Source of the DNA: Sphingomonas sp. GM_Shp_1
GTDB taxonomy: Bacteria; Pseudomonadota; Alphaproteobacteria; Sphingomonadales; Sphingomonadaceae
DNA: 64,000 nt
NCBI RefSeq assembly: GCF_026540895.1
Contig: NZ_JALNUR010000010.1
Coordinates: 1-64,000, forward strand
Direction of reading: 5' to 3'
The notes beneath the pieces were generated by a model. It ran no database searches and had not been told where the DNA came from. It saw nothing but the letters and a program-made list of their open reading frames with translations. The position numbers were made by a program, and so were the translations under genes. Below, piece after piece: positions 33,826 through 42,939 of the stretch (within the stretch, counting starts at the first letter, position 1; each line of letters opens with the position of its first letter).

Positions 33826-35295
33826 TTACGCCTCGCTGCGATCGCCGTAATTGGCGAGTTCGTCGCCCATGATGCGGGTGACGTGCAGCACATTGGTCGA
33901 ACCCGGCGTGCGGAAGGGGACGCCCGCCATCAGCACGACCTGGTTGCCCGCCTCGGCGATGCCGTGGCGCAGCGCCATGCGCTTGGACTTGGCGACCATC
34001 TCCTCGAAGGATTCGACATCGCGGGTGTGGACCGCATGCGCGCCCCAAAGCAGACCCAGACGACGCGCCGTCTCCAGCTGCGGCGTCAGGACCAGCAGCG
34101 GCACCGAGGGACGCTCGCGCGCGATGCGGCGCGCGGTCGAGCCGCTGGTGGTGAAGCAGATGATCGCCTTGGCCGACACGGTGTTGGTGATGCTCGCCGC
34201 CGCCTCGGCCAGCGCGTCGGCGGTGGTCGGGTCGGGGGTCATCGCGGTGAAGTGGATGCGCTCGCCATGGCCGGGGTCGTTCTCCACCGACACGCCGATC
34301 GCGTTCATCATCGCGACCGACTCCACCGGCCACGCACCCGCCGCCGATTCGGCCGACAGCATGATCGCGTCGGCGCCGTCATAGATGGCGGTCGCCACGT
34401 CCGACACTTCGGCGCGGGTGGGCGAGGGGCTCTGGATCATCGATTCGAGCATCTGGGTCGCGACGACAACCGGGCGGCCCATGCGGCGCGACACCTCGAC
34501 GATTCGCTTCTGGAGCGGCGGCACGGCCTGGGGCGGCAGTTCGACGCCCAGATCGCCGCGCGCGACCATCACGCCGTCGCACTGCTCGACAATCTCTTCC
34601 AGCCGGTCGATCGCCTGCGGCTTCTCGATCTTGGCGAGCAGCGCGGCACGCCCCTTGATCAGCCCGCGCGCCTCCATCAGATCCTCGGGCCGTTGGACGA
34701 AGGACAGCGCGATCCAGTCCACGCCCTGCTCGACCGCGAAGGCCAGGTCCGACCGATCCTTCTCGGTCAGCGCGGCCATGGGCAGCACCACGTCGGGGAC
34801 GTTCAACCCCTTGTTGTTGGACAGCGCGCCGCCCACCTCGACCAGCGTGGTGATCTTCTGGTCGTCGTGGAACGCCACGCGCAGCACCAGCTTGCCGTCG
34901 TCGAGCAGCAGGCGCGCGCCCGGCTCGATCGCGGCGAAGATTTCCTTGTGGGGCAGCTCGACACGAGTCGCGTCGCCCGGCGTCGGGTCGCGGTCGAGGA
35001 TGAAGGTGCTGCCGGTTTCCAGCATGACCTTGCCCTCGGCGAACTTGCCGACGCGCAGCTTGGGGCCCTGAAGGTCGGCGAGGATCGTGGTCGGACGGCC
35101 GAACCGCTCCTCCAGCGACCGGATGGCTTGAATCAGCGGAACCTTGGACTGCTGGTCGCCATGGCTCATATTGATTCGGAAGGCGTCGGCCCCTGCCTGA
35201 AACAGGGTGGCGATCGTTTCGGGATCGCTGCTGGCCGGGCCGAGCGTGGCAAGAACGCGGACTTTTCGCGAACGCGGTGGGAGGGCCTGGGTCAT
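33826..35295 (-). CDS. pyk: Pyruvate kinase
   Basis: 489 residues. It makes pyruvate and ATP from phosphoenolpyruvate, the last step of the lower glycolytic/Entner-Doudoroff route that also drains the glucuronate pathway. Motifs: RINMSHGD, TILADLQGPKLRVG (metal/PEP region), ALLAKIEKPQAIDRLEEI (catalytic Lys signature), GVMVARGDLGVEL and TRAEVSDVATAIYDGADAIM, then the allosteric C-terminal domain. Full length and monocistronic with its own terminator. The upstream gene diverges. Confidence 0.97.
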   Translation of the reverse strand: MTQALPPRSRKVRVLATLGPASSDPETIATLFQAGADAFRINMSHGDQQSKVPLIQAIRSLEERFGRPTTILADLQGPKLRVGKFAEGKVMLETGSTFILDRDPTPGDATRVELPHKEIFAAIEPGARLLLDDGKLVLRVAFHDDQKITTLVEVGGALSNNKGLNVPDVVLPMAALTEKDRSDLAFAVEQGVDWIALSFVQRPEDLMEARGLIKGRAALLAKIEKPQAIDRLEEIVEQCDGVMVARGDLGVELPPQAVPPLQKRIVEVSRRMGRPVVVATQMLESMIQSPSPTRAEVSDVATAIYDGADAIMLSAESAAGAWPVESVAMMNAIGVSVENDPGHGERIHFTAMTPDPTTADALAEAAASITNTVSAKAIICFTTSGSTARRIARERPSVPLLVLTPQLETARRLGLLWGAHAVHTRDVESFEEMVAKSKRMALRHGIAEAGNQVVLMAGVPFRTPGSTNVLHVTRIMGDELANYGDRSEA

Positions 35296-35360
35296 GTTAC
35301 ATCCTGCTTCTTTGCTGTCTGCGTCCTAAAGCCTAATGCGGCACGATCAACCTTGGAGCG

Positions 35361-35669
35361 ATGAATATGGGCGATGCGGCGGATGCGTTGAATGCAATCG
35401 ATGACGAGGCGGCAGCGGCGGCATTTCGCCGGCTGGTCCTGCACCTGCGGCACCGCAGCGACGCCCAGAATGTCGATCTGATGGGCCTGGCGGGCTTTTG
35501 CCGAAACTGCCTGTCCGACTGGGTCGGCGAGGCGGCGGGAATCGACAAGGCGAGCGCGCGCGAGGCGATCTATGGCATGCCTTACGACCAGTGGAAGGCG
35601 CAGCATCAGGGCGAGGCGAGCCCGGAGCAGCTGGCCCGGATGGCCGAAAGCGTGAAGAAGAACGCCTGA
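35361..35669 (+). CDS. DUF1244 protein
   Basis: 102 residues, the normal size. The domain reads AFRRLVLHLRHRSDAQNVDL, then MGLAGFCRNCLSDW and AREAIYGMPYDQWKAQHQGE, all family hallmarks, with the paired Cys of CRNC as a possible metal or redox site. The family is widespread in alphaproteobacteria and is uncharacterised. ATG at 35361 follows GGAG; ATG at 35367 is also possible. It diverges from pyk and lies 171 bp before gapR. Confidence 0.9.
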   Translation: MNMGDAADALNAIDDEAAAAAFRRLVLHLRHRSDAQNVDLMGLAGFCRNCLSDWVGEAAGIDKASAREAIYGMPYDQWKAQHQGEASPEQLARMAESVKKNA

Positions 35670-35840
35670 CGAACGAGCGCGCTTGAGCCCGGCGACGGAA
35701 GCGCCTAGACCCACCGCCGATCCCGACATGGGGCCCGATCCGGCCGCGCCAGACCGACCTTCGTTTCACCGACGAGGGGCGTCCGAGCCGCGACATGATC
35801 GGCCTCATAGGGGCATATCGGTATTCAGAGGGTTAAGACG

Positions 35841-36101
35841 ATGGCGGACGAGAATTTCGACAGCAGCGGCAATGTGACGGCGGACGAACTGCGCCTGCTG
35901 ATCGAACGCGCGGAGCGACTGGAAGAAGAGAAGAAGGGCATTTCGGACGACATCAAGGACGTCTTCGCCGAAGCCAAGGCGCGCGGGTACGACCCCAAGG
36001 CGATCAAGAAGATCATGGCCATCCGCAAGAAGAAGCGCGAAGAATATCAGGAAGAGGAAGCGATCCTCGAAGTGTATATGAAGGCGCTGGGCATGATCTG
36101 A
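35841..36101 (+). CDS. gapR: GapR-like nucleoid protein (DUF2312)
   Basis: 86 residues ([20 protein letters not shown] followed by [20 protein letters not shown] and the basic [14 protein letters not shown]), matching Caulobacter GapR, an alphaproteobacterial chromatin protein that forms coiled-coil dimers/tetramers and binds overtwisted AT-rich DNA ahead of replication and transcription. Helix 1 is a coiled coil and helix 2 is basic, as required for DNA contact. Monocistronic, with its own terminator. Size and motifs leave little doubt about the family. Confidence 0.92.
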   Translation: MADENFDSSGNVTADELRLLIERAERLEEEKKGISDDIKDVFAEAKARGYDPKAIKKIMAIRKKKREEYQEEEAILEVYMKALGMI

Positions 36102-36126
36102 TCCCGGTTTCGGGTTCGGAGATGCG

Positions 36127-36163
36127 AAGGGCGGCGGGGCTTCTGGCTCCGTCGCCCTTTTTG
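36127..36163 (+). terminator. Rho-independent terminator of gapR
   Basis: AAGGGCGGCG pairs with CGTCGCCCTT around a GC-rich loop, followed by TTTTGTTT. Confidence 0.88.
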
Positions 36164-36185
36164 TTTGGCGGGCGGTGGAACGTGG

Positions 36186-36287
36186 CTTTCGACTTCGCTC
36201 AGGCTGAACGGAGGGGGGATATTGTGGCCGCGCGGGAGATCGCCTGCGACCCCAACCCCCGTTCAGCCTGAGCGAAGTCGAAGGCCA
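36186..36287. repeat. Family B repeat, facing pair
   Basis: TTTCGACTTCGCTCAGGCTG plus AACGGAGG at 36187-36214 faces CCGTTCAGCCTGAGCGAAGT plus CGAAGGCC at 36259-36286, between converging gapR and the HerA-like gene. Confidence 0.88.
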
Positions 36288-36297
36288 AGGGCAAAGC

Positions 36298-37761
36298 TCA
36301 CCCCATCTCCGCCGCTTGAGTCGTCCAGCCCAGCCGCGGAATCGTGATTGACCGCTTGCCCGTCAGGTCCGTTCGGCACACGAACAAGTCGCGGCTCTCG
36401 ATATAGGCGATCAGCCGCTTCACCCGGCCGAGTGAACTGGTGCCATAGGTCTCGGCAATTTTGGTATCCGGCGGGCAGGGCAGGCCCTCGCGTGCCGCCC
36501 GCGCGACCAGCAGGAACGCGCCCAGCATGTCGTCGGGCAGCATCGCGGCCAGCGCCAGCGCCTCCTGCCAGTCGGGATCGTTGACGTCGAAAATCCCCGC
36601 CCGCGCGCAGGATAGCCGCCGGGCGAAGCCGTTCAGGTCGAGCGGCGGTCGGGCGAGGCCCGCCATCCGGCACCGCACCTGGAAATCCTGGAACAGAACC
36701 GAGGCGGGGCGGAAGGTCGATTCGGGGTCTTCGACGATGGCGCGGAGCACCTGTTCGTAGATCGCCTCGACTTCGCCCTCGTCCATCTCGGGCGCGGGCG
36801 GCGCGGCGGTGGTCGGCAAAGGCGGGCGGCCGAGATCCGCCATCAACTCCTCGGCGGGCACCCGGCGCGGGCGCGGGTCGAAGGTCATGGGTAGCGTCGG
36901 CGCTTCCTCGACCGGCGCGAAGAGCAGTTCCTGCAGGTCCGGCGGCGGCGCGTCGGGCAGGGGGGTCAGCTTGGGGCTGCCCGAACGGGCCGAGGTCTCG
37001 ACCGCGCCGATCTTCACCGTGATCGGCCGCCGCGACACCGCCGGGCCCAGCGCCAGGAAGGTCCCGCGCGCCAGGTCGCGGATCGAGTCGGCCTGTCGCC
37101 GCTCCATGCCCAGCAGATCGGCGGCGCGCGCCATGTCGATGTCGAGGAAGGTCCGGCCCATCAGGAAGTTGGACGCCTCTGCCGCGACATTCTTGGCCAG
37201 CTTGGCGAGTCGCTGGGTCGCGATCACCCCGGCCAGCCCGCGCTTGCGCCCGCGACACATCAAATTGGTCATGGCGGACAGCGAGGCGCGGCGGACCTCC
37301 TCCGACACTTCGCCCCCCGTCGTGGGAGCAAACAACTGCGCCTCGTCCACAACTACCAGCGCCGGATACCAATGCTCGCGCGGGGCATCGAACAGCGCGT
37401 TGAGGAAGGTCGCGGCGCAGCGCATCTGCCCTTCGATCTCCAGCCCTTCCAGGCTCAGCACCACCGAGGCCCGGTGTTCGCGAATCCGCGAGGCGAAGCG
37501 CCCGACCTCACGTTCGGCATAGTCGCCCGCCTCGATCACGACATGGCCGTACGCCTTGGACAGGGTGACGAAATCGCCTTCGGGGTCGATCACGACCTGC
37601 TGCACCTGGCCCGCCGATTTCTCCAGCAACCGGCGCAGCAGATGCGACTTTCCCGATCCCGAATTGCCCTGCACGAGCAGGCGGGTCGCCAGCAGTTCCT
37701 CAAGATCGATCGGCACCGACGAGCCACGCTCATCGGTTCCCATATCCACGCGTACCGTCAT
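36298..37761 (-). CDS. HerA-like ATPase (DUF87 family)
   Basis: A 487-residue ring-type ATPase of the HerA/FtsK superfamily. Walker A is QGNSGSGKS (31-39), Walker B ALVVVDEAQLF (about 134-144, Asp139/Glu140). A CRGRKRGLAGVIATQRLAKL segment carries the likely arginine finger and sensor. After a proline-rich linker (about 285-330) a C-terminal winged-helix-like region follows (YIESRDLFVCRTDLTGKRSI). HerA translocates DNA with the NurA nuclease in archaea, and relatives act in antiphage systems, but no nuclease gene is adjacent here. The role is therefore unknown. It diverges from the DUF1003 gene. Confidence 0.85.
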   Translation of the reverse strand: MTVRVDMGTDERGSSVPIDLEELLATRLLVQGNSGSGKSHLLRRLLEKSAGQVQQVVIDPEGDFVTLSKAYGHVVIEAGDYAEREVGRFASRIREHRASVVLSLEGLEIEGQMRCAATFLNALFDAPREHWYPALVVVDEAQLFAPTTGGEVSEEVRRASLSAMTNLMCRGRKRGLAGVIATQRLAKLAKNVAAEASNFLMGRTFLDIDMARAADLLGMERRQADSIRDLARGTFLALGPAVSRRPITVKIGAVETSARSGSPKLTPLPDAPPPDLQELLFAPVEEAPTLPMTFDPRPRRVPAEELMADLGRPPLPTTAAPPAPEMDEGEVEAIYEQVLRAIVEDPESTFRPASVLFQDFQVRCRMAGLARPPLDLNGFARRLSCARAGIFDVNDPDWQEALALAAMLPDDMLGAFLLVARAAREGLPCPPDTKIAETYGTSSLGRVKRLIAYIESRDLFVCRTDLTGKRSITIPRLGWTTQAAEMG

Positions 37762-37832
37762 GACTCTGGCGTTTGGCCGATCAACGCCCCAAGGAGCAAG
37801 GCATTTGATTCTCCAAGCGGAGCGCTCCCCTT

Positions 37833-38372
37833 ATGGCTTTGTCGACCGCCGCCGAAATCGCCCGCCGGACACTCGGCAAGCCCGCGCACGAACTGGACGA
37901 GGAAGAAGCCCAGGTCATCGCCGATATCGAGTCGGGCCAGCTCAGCGCGCGCGACGCCGCCGATGTCGCGGACGAGACCTCGACCTGGGGCGAGAAGCTG
38001 GCCGACCGGGTCGCGGCGGTCGGTGGCAGCTGGGGCTTCATCATTGCCTTTTCGGTGATCCTGCTAGGCTGGATGCTGCTCAACTCGGATGTGCTCAGCC
38101 ATTTCGGGCTGGCGTTCGATCCGTACCCTTACATCTTCCTGAATCTGATGCTCTCGACGCTGGCCGCGATCCAGGCGCCGGTCATCATGATGAGCCAGAA
38201 CCGGCAATCGGCCAAGGATCGGCTGGCGGCGAGTCTGGACTATCGCACCAATTTGCGGGCCGAGATCGACATCCTCCGGCTGCACCACAAGCTCGACAAT
38301 GCGGTCACCGAACGGCTCGATACGCTGGAGGCGAAGATCGACGGGTTGGCAAAGGCCCTTGCGCGGTCGTAG
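37833..38372 (+). CDS. DUF1003 membrane protein
   Basis: 179 residues. Two transmembrane helices (about 67-85, GFIIAFSVILLGWMLLNSD, and 97-120, YIFLNLMLSTLAAIQAPVIM) flanked by the DUF1003 hallmarks KLADRVAAVGGSWGFII and MMSQNRQSAKDRLAASLDYR, then a C-terminal coiled coil. The family is uncharacterised. The gene ends 28 bp before yebC on the same strand, so they may be cotranscribed. Confidence 0.88.
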   Translation: MALSTAAEIARRTLGKPAHELDEEEAQVIADIESGQLSARDAADVADETSTWGEKLADRVAAVGGSWGFIIAFSVILLGWMLLNSDVLSHFGLAFDPYPYIFLNLMLSTLAAIQAPVIMMSQNRQSAKDRLAASLDYRTNLRAEIDILRLHHKLDNAVTERLDTLEAKIDGLAKALARS

Positions 38373-38399
38373 AGAGCGCGATCATTTTACGAGGCACCG

Positions 38400-39143
38400 A
38401 TGGCAGGCCACAGCAAATTCAAGAACATCATGCACCGCAAGGGCGCGCAGGATAAGAAGCGCTCGGCGGCATTCTCCAAGCTTTCGCGCGAAATCACCGT
38501 CGCGGCGAAGATGGGCACGCCCGACCCGGACATGAATCCGCGTCTGCGCGCCGCCGTCAACGCGGCCAAGGCGGCGTCGATGCCCAAGGACAATATCGCG
38601 CGCGCGATCGACAAGGCCTCGCGCAACGACGGCGAGAATTACGAGGAAGTGCGCTATGAGGGCTTCGGCCCCGGCGGCGTCAGCCTGATCATCGAGGCGC
38701 TGACCGACAATCGCAACCGCACCGCGACGAACGTGCGCACCGCGGTGTCGAAGAATGGCGGCAATCTGGGCACTGCCGGTTCGGTCAGCCATGGCTTCGA
38801 CCGGATGGGTCTGATCAACTATCCCGCCAGTGTGGGCGACGCCGAAAAGGTGTTCGAGGCGGCGCTGGAAGCCGGTGCCGAGGACGTGACCTCCACCGAG
38901 GACGGCCACGAAATCTGGACCGCGCAGGCAGACCTGCACGAAGTCGCCAAGGCGCTGGAGCCCGTGCTGGGCGAGGCGGAGGGCGCCAAGCTCGCCTGGC
39001 GGCCGCAGACCATGGTCGCGGTCGACGAAGCGGCGGCGGCGACCCTGTTCAAGCTGATCGACACGCTGGACGATGACGATGACGTCCAGACCGTCTGGGG
39101 CAATTATGAAGTCTCCGACGAAGTGATGGAAAAGCTGGCCTGA
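38400..39143 (+). CDS. yebC: YebC/TACO1 family protein
   Basis: 247 residues. It opens with the unmistakable [20 protein letters not shown] and has [20 protein letters not shown] and [19 protein letters not shown]. YebC/TACO1 proteins were long listed as transcription regulators; more recent work on the family points to translation, helping ribosomes through difficult proline stretches. In alphaproteobacteria it sits beside ruvCAB, as here. Confidence 0.97.
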   Translation: MAGHSKFKNIMHRKGAQDKKRSAAFSKLSREITVAAKMGTPDPDMNPRLRAAVNAAKAASMPKDNIARAIDKASRNDGENYEEVRYEGFGPGGVSLIIEALTDNRNRTATNVRTAVSKNGGNLGTAGSVSHGFDRMGLINYPASVGDAEKVFEAALEAGAEDVTSTEDGHEIWTAQADLHEVAKALEPVLGEAEGAKLAWRPQTMVAVDEAAAATLFKLIDTLDDDDDVQTVWGNYEVSDEVMEKLA

Positions 39144-39146
39144 CCC

Positions 39147-39210
39147 ATTCCTCCCCAGGCTCTGCCTGGGGAGGGGGACCGCGCGGCAGGGCTGCGTGGT
39201 GGAGGGGCTG
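39147..39210. repeat. Family C repeat (left half)
   Basis: ATTCCTCCCCAGGCTCTGCC facing TGGGGAGG, then GGACCGCGCGGCAGGGCTGC and GTGGTGGAGGGGCT. In the short gap yebC-ruvC. Confidence 0.85.
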
Positions 39211-39246
39211 GGCCGCACATACTGACCCCTCCCGAAAGCCCCGATA

Positions 39247-39765
39247 ATGACCCCACCTCCCGCCATCATCCTCGGCCTCGACCCCGGTCTCGGCACCACC
39301 GGCTGGGGGGTGATCGCGGTGGAGGGCAACCGGCTGCGCCATGTCGCCAACGGTCAGATCAAGACCGAACCGTCGATGGTGCTGCCGCGACGCCTCGCGA
39401 ACCTGCACGCCGCTTTGTACGATGTGATCCGCCAGCAACAGCCCGATGGCGCGGCGGTCGAGGAGGTGCTGGGCAACAGCAATGCGCAATCGACGCTGAA
39501 GCTGGGCCAGGCGCGCGGCATCGTCCTGCTCGCGGCGGCGCAGGCGGGGCTGATCGTCGGCGAATATCACCCCAGCATCGTCAAGAAGGCGACGGTCGGC
39601 ACCGGCGGCGCGGACAAGAAGCAGGTGCAGGCGATGGTCGGGCATTTGCTGCCCGGCGTGAAGCTGACCGGGCCCGATGCGGCGGATGCGCTGGCGGTGG
39701 CGATCACCCATGCGCACCATCTGGCCAGCGCACGGGCGATGCAGCGACGGGCTTCGGCGGTTTAG
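39247..39765 (+). CDS. ruvC: Crossover junction endodeoxyribonuclease RuvC
   Basis: A 172-residue Holliday junction resolvase. The RNase H-like fold starts [17 protein letters not shown] with catalytic Asp12. The other acidic residues are in [20 protein letters not shown] and the final [16 protein letters not shown]. Full length. It is followed 230 bp later by ruvA on the same strand, with a family E repeat between. Confidence 0.97.
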   Translation: MTPPPAIILGLDPGLGTTGWGVIAVEGNRLRHVANGQIKTEPSMVLPRRLANLHAALYDVIRQQQPDGAAVEEVLGNSNAQSTLKLGQARGIVLLAAAQAGLIVGEYHPSIVKKATVGTGGADKKQVQAMVGHLLPGVKLTGPDAADALAVAITHAHHLASARAMQRRASAV

Positions 39766-39794
39766 CGTCGTCGTCGGCGAGGGGCTTGCGGCGA

Positions 39795-39926
39795 GGCCCT
39801 CCCCCATCCCCTCCCGCCTGCGGGAGGGGCGTGCCAGGGTTCAACCATAGGAATCCTTCGCGGGCGCTCCGAACGCCGCCCGGTAACGCACCCCTCCCGC
39901 AGGCGGGAGGAGATGGGGGAGGGGCC
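39795..39926. repeat. Family E repeat, facing pair
   Basis: GGCCCTCCCCCATCCCCTCC plus CGCCTGCGGGAGGGG at 39795-39830 faces CCCCTCCCGCAGGCGGGAGG plus AGATGGGGGAGGGGCC at 39891-39926, between ruvC and ruvA. A related pair lies at 46607-46741. Confidence 0.85.
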
Positions 39927-39995
39927 CAGCCAAGCAGCCACCCACCCAACGATAACCCCCGTGACCAATCCCCCCTTTTGTTCTAACCCACTCGC

Positions 39996-40592
39996 ATGAT
40001 CGCGCATCTCAAGGGACGTTTGGACTCCACCGGCATCGACCATGCTGTCATCGACGTCGGCGGCGTCGGCTATCTGATCGGCGCTTCGGCGCGCACCTTG
40101 TCCGCCATCGGGCCGGTGGGCGAGGCGGCGATGCTGCATACCGAGATGCTGGTGTCCGAGGATTCGATCCGGCTGGTCGGTTTCGCCAGCGCCGATGAGC
40201 GCGACTGGTTCCGGTTGCTGACCGGCGTGCAGGGCGTGGGATCACGGGTGGCGCTGGCGATCCTGTCGGCGCTGGAGCCCGCCGACCTGATGCGCGCCAT
40301 CGCCAGCGGCGACAAGGCGATGGTCGCGCGCGCGAACGGGGTGGGCCCCAAGCTCGCCCAGCGGATCGTGATGGAGTTGAAGGACAAGGTCGGCGGGATC
40401 GTGCTGGCACCGGGATCGGGTGGCGTCGCGGCGCCGGTCGGGGCGGGGGCGGACGCGGTGTCGGCGCTGCTCAACCTGGGCTTCCGCCCCGCCGAGGCGA
40501 GCGCGGCGGTCGCGGCGGCGGAAGAGGAATTGGGGGCGGCGGCCTCGCTGGACGCGCTGGTCCGGTTGGCGTTGCGCAAGGCGGCCAAGTAA
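39996..40592 (+). CDS. ruvA: Holliday junction branch migration protein RuvA
   Basis: A 198-residue protein that forms tetramers holding the four-way junction open while RuvB drives branch migration. Domain I (OB fold) starts [20 protein letters not shown]; two helix-hairpin-helix motifs follow ([20 protein letters not shown] and [20 protein letters not shown]), then a flexible linker and domain III ([20 protein letters not shown]) that contacts RuvB. Complete. ruvB is 1.16 kb further on, beyond an opposite-strand gene. Confidence 0.97.
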   Translation: MIAHLKGRLDSTGIDHAVIDVGGVGYLIGASARTLSAIGPVGEAAMLHTEMLVSEDSIRLVGFASADERDWFRLLTGVQGVGSRVALAILSALEPADLMRAIASGDKAMVARANGVGPKLAQRIVMELKDKVGGIVLAPGSGGVAAPVGAGADAVSALLNLGFRPAEASAAVAAAEEELGAAASLDALVRLALRKAAK

Positions 40593-40599
40593 GGGGCGT

Positions 40600-40682
40600 G
40601 GGCTTCGACTTCGCTCAGCCTGAACGGAGGTTTGGAAGGCCTTATCCCGCCAGCCGTTCAGGCTGAGCGAAGTCGAAGCCCA
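40600..40682. repeat. Family B repeat, facing pair
   Basis: GGCTTCGACTTCGCTCAGCC plus TGAACGGAGG at 40601-40630 faces CCGTTCAGGCTGAGCGAAGT plus CGAAGCC at 40654-40680, only about 23 bp apart, between the converging ruvA and dehydrogenase genes. As RNA it forms a tight hairpin on either strand. Confidence 0.88.
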
Positions 40683-40692
40683 AGGGAGTCCC

Positions 40693-41586
40693 TCACCCCA
40701 GCAACCCCGGCACCTCCCGCCCCGCGAAATGCGCCTCCAGATTCGCAATAACCATCGCCGCCATTTCCGCCCGTCCTTCGCGCGTCGCGCTGCCCTGATG
40801 CGGGGCGAGCACGACATGATTCATCCGGCGCAGCGCGGGCGGGACATCGGGTTCGTCGGTAAAGACATCCAGCCCCGCCCCCGCGATCCGGTGCGTCTCC
40901 AGCGCGGCAATCAGCGCGTCCTCATCGACCAGGCTTCCCCGCGCGATGTTGACCAGCACCCCGTCCGCGCCCAGCCCGTCCAGCACCTCGGCATCGACGA
41001 CCCCGCGCGTCTCCGCGCCGCCCGGCGCGGCAAGGATCAGCACGTCGCTTTCCGCCGCCAGTCGCACCAGCTCGGGCACGAAGCGCCACGTCACCGGCTT
41101 TTCCGAACGGGCGGTGTAGAGGACTTCCCCGGCAAAAGGCTCGGCGCGTTTCGCAATGGCCTGGCCGATCCGGCCCAGCCCGAAAATCCCGATCCGCCGA
41201 CCGCTCGCGCGCCGCCCCAGCGGCACGGTCCAATTGCCCATCCGCAGTGCCCGGTCGTTCGCCGCGATCCGCCGCTCCACCGCCAGCCACAGCGCGATAG
41301 CCTGATCCGCGACATCCTCGGTCAGCGCATCGGGGGTGATCGCGATGCGGATGCCCCGCGCGGCGGTCGCCTCCCGGTCGATGCCGTCGAAGCCGACGCC
41401 GTTCACCGCGATGATCTGCAATTCCGGCAAGCGGTCGAGCAGCGCGGCGTCGACGGTCATCATGCCGCCGCCGACGATGGCGCGCGTGGTCGCGGGCGGC
41501 GTATCGCGGTGGAGCGTAAAGCGTTCGGCCAGCGCGATTTCCAGGGCGGGCGGAATGGCGGTCGCCAGATAAATGTCCTGCGGCAT
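40693..41586 (-). CDS. D-isomer-specific 2-hydroxyacid dehydrogenase (hydroxypyruvate/glyoxylate reductase type)
   Basis: 297 residues. The NAD(P)-binding loop is IFGLGRIGQ (about 137-145). The catalytic triad is in NIARGSLVDE (Arg), DEPDVP (Glu) and LAPHQGSAT (His). The substrate loop NGVGFDGID is typical of GhrB-like plant-type hydroxypyruvate reductases. It reduces glyoxylate or hydroxypyruvate to glycolate or glycerate. It lies on the opposite strand between ruvA and ruvB, splitting the usual ruvCAB cluster. The precise substrate is not certain. Confidence 0.9.
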   Translation of the reverse strand: MPQDIYLATAIPPALEIALAERFTLHRDTPPATTRAIVGGGMMTVDAALLDRLPELQIIAVNGVGFDGIDREATAARGIRIAITPDALTEDVADQAIALWLAVERRIAANDRALRMGNWTVPLGRRASGRRIGIFGLGRIGQAIAKRAEPFAGEVLYTARSEKPVTWRFVPELVRLAAESDVLILAAPGGAETRGVVDAEVLDGLGADGVLVNIARGSLVDEDALIAALETHRIAGAGLDVFTDEPDVPPALRRMNHVVLAPHQGSATREGRAEMAAMVIANLEAHFAGREVPGLLG

Positions 41587-41688
41587 GGCGCCGAGCTTAG
41601 CGCGATTTTCGGCCCAAGTCCGCCATCCAGGTTGGCAAGTGCGCCATGGCCGCTGTCCCTGTGGCCCATCCGCTGCTATGTTCGTGCA

Positions 41689-41760
41689 ATGTTCGCCGAT
41701 ACCGTCATGATCCCGATGCTCGACAGGCCCGTCATCCTCTCGCTAGGGCCCATGTCGTGA
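41689..41760 (+). CDS. Possible 23-codon upstream ORF overlapping the ruvB start
   Basis: ATG at 41689 opens [20 protein letters not shown]..., ending at a TGA that overlaps the ruvB GTG (GTGA at 41757-41760). The overlap is what one expects for translational coupling, but the peptide is unremarkable and no strong ribosome binding site precedes it. It could equally be chance. Confidence 0.25.
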   Translation: MFADTVMIPMLDRPVILSLGPMS

Positions 41761-42782
41761 CCGACCAAGACCGCCTGTTGTCCGCCAGCCGCCGTCCCGA
41801 GGATGTCGACGCCGCGCTTCGCCCCAAGAGCCTGGACGAGTTCGTCGGGCAACAGGCGGCGCGCGACAACCTGCGCGTCTTCATCCAGGCGGCGCGCGGG
41901 CGCGGCGATGCGCTCGACCATGTGCTGTTCTTCGGGCCGCCCGGCCTGGGCAAGACGACGCTGGCGCAGATCATCGCGCGCGAGATGGGCGTGGGCTTCC
42001 GCGCGACCTCCGGCCCGGTGATCGCCAAGTCGGGCGACCTAGCCGCGCTGCTCACCAACCTCGAGGACGGCGACGTCCTGTTCATCGACGAAATTCACCG
42101 GCTGCAACCGGCGGTCGAGGAAGTGCTGTACCCGGCGATGGAGGACCGCGTCCTCGACCTGATGATCGGCGAAGGGCCGTCGGCGCGGAGCGTGCGGATC
42201 GATCTGCCGCGCTTCACGCTGGTCGGTGCGACGACGCGGCAGGGGCTGCTGACGACGCCGCTCCGCGACCGTTTCGGCATCCCGGTGCGCCTGCAATTCT
42301 ACACGGTCGAGGAACTGACCCGCGTGGTCATCCGCGCCGCGCGCCTGCTCGACCTGCCGATCGCCGAAGACGGCGCGATCGAGGTCGCGCGCCGGTCGCG
42401 CGGCACACCGCGTATCGCCGGGCGGCTGCTGCGCCGGGTGCGCGACTTCGCCACCGTCGCAGGGCATGAGATCGTCCATGCGGCCGCCGCCGACCAGGCG
42501 CTCAACCGGCTGGAGGTCGATGCGCTGGGTCTGGACGCGATGGACCGCCGCTATCTGACGATGATCGCCGATGTCTATCGCGGGGGGCCGGTAGGGGTGG
42601 AGACGCTGGCCGCCGGTCTCTCCGAACCGCGCGACACGATCGAGGAGGTGATCGAGCCGTATCTGATCCAGCTCGGCCTGCTCGCGCGGACGGCGCGGGG
42701 GCGTATCCTGAATGCCGGGGGGTGGAAGCATCTGGGCCTGAACCCGCCGGTCGGATCGCAGGATGGGTTGTTCGATCTCTGA
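41757..42782 (+). CDS. ruvB: Holliday junction branch migration ATPase RuvB
   Basis: 341 residues, normal length. It starts at a GTG ([20 protein letters not shown]). Walker [12 protein letters not shown] (58-68), Walker [10 protein letters not shown], sensor 1 [11 protein letters not shown] and the DNA-binding winged helix near the C-terminus ([18 protein letters not shown]). RuvB is the motor that spools DNA through the RuvA tetramer. It is separated from ruvA by the dehydrogenase gene, so it needs its own promoter. A reading starting at 41646 was rejected because its N-terminus is not RuvB-like. Confidence 0.97.
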   Translation: MTDQDRLLSASRRPEDVDAALRPKSLDEFVGQQAARDNLRVFIQAARGRGDALDHVLFFGPPGLGKTTLAQIIAREMGVGFRATSGPVIAKSGDLAALLTNLEDGDVLFIDEIHRLQPAVEEVLYPAMEDRVLDLMIGEGPSARSVRIDLPRFTLVGATTRQGLLTTPLRDRFGIPVRLQFYTVEELTRVVIRAARLLDLPIAEDGAIEVARRSRGTPRIAGRLLRRVRDFATVAGHEIVHAAAADQALNRLEVDALGLDAMDRRYLTMIADVYRGGPVGVETLAAGLSEPRDTIEEVIEPYLIQLGLLARTARGRILNAGGWKHLGLNPPVGSQDGLFDL

Positions 42783-42810
42783 AGGGCTTCCCCGGCCGAA
42801 CCCGATCCAA

Positions 42811-42831
42811 CCTCCGTTCAGGCTGAACGGA
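42811..42831. repeat. Minimal family B palindrome
   Basis: TCCGTTCA-GGC-TGAACGGA, a perfect palindrome that looks like two family B ends joined with the rest deleted, just after ruvB. Confidence 0.7.
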
Positions 42832-42939
42832 AGGGGGGATAAAATCCATCCGGAACCATTCATAGTATTATCCGCATAACACACTTGAACCCCGCGCCCA
42901 TCGCCTCCACACTAGACACGCGTATTTGGAGACTATGGA

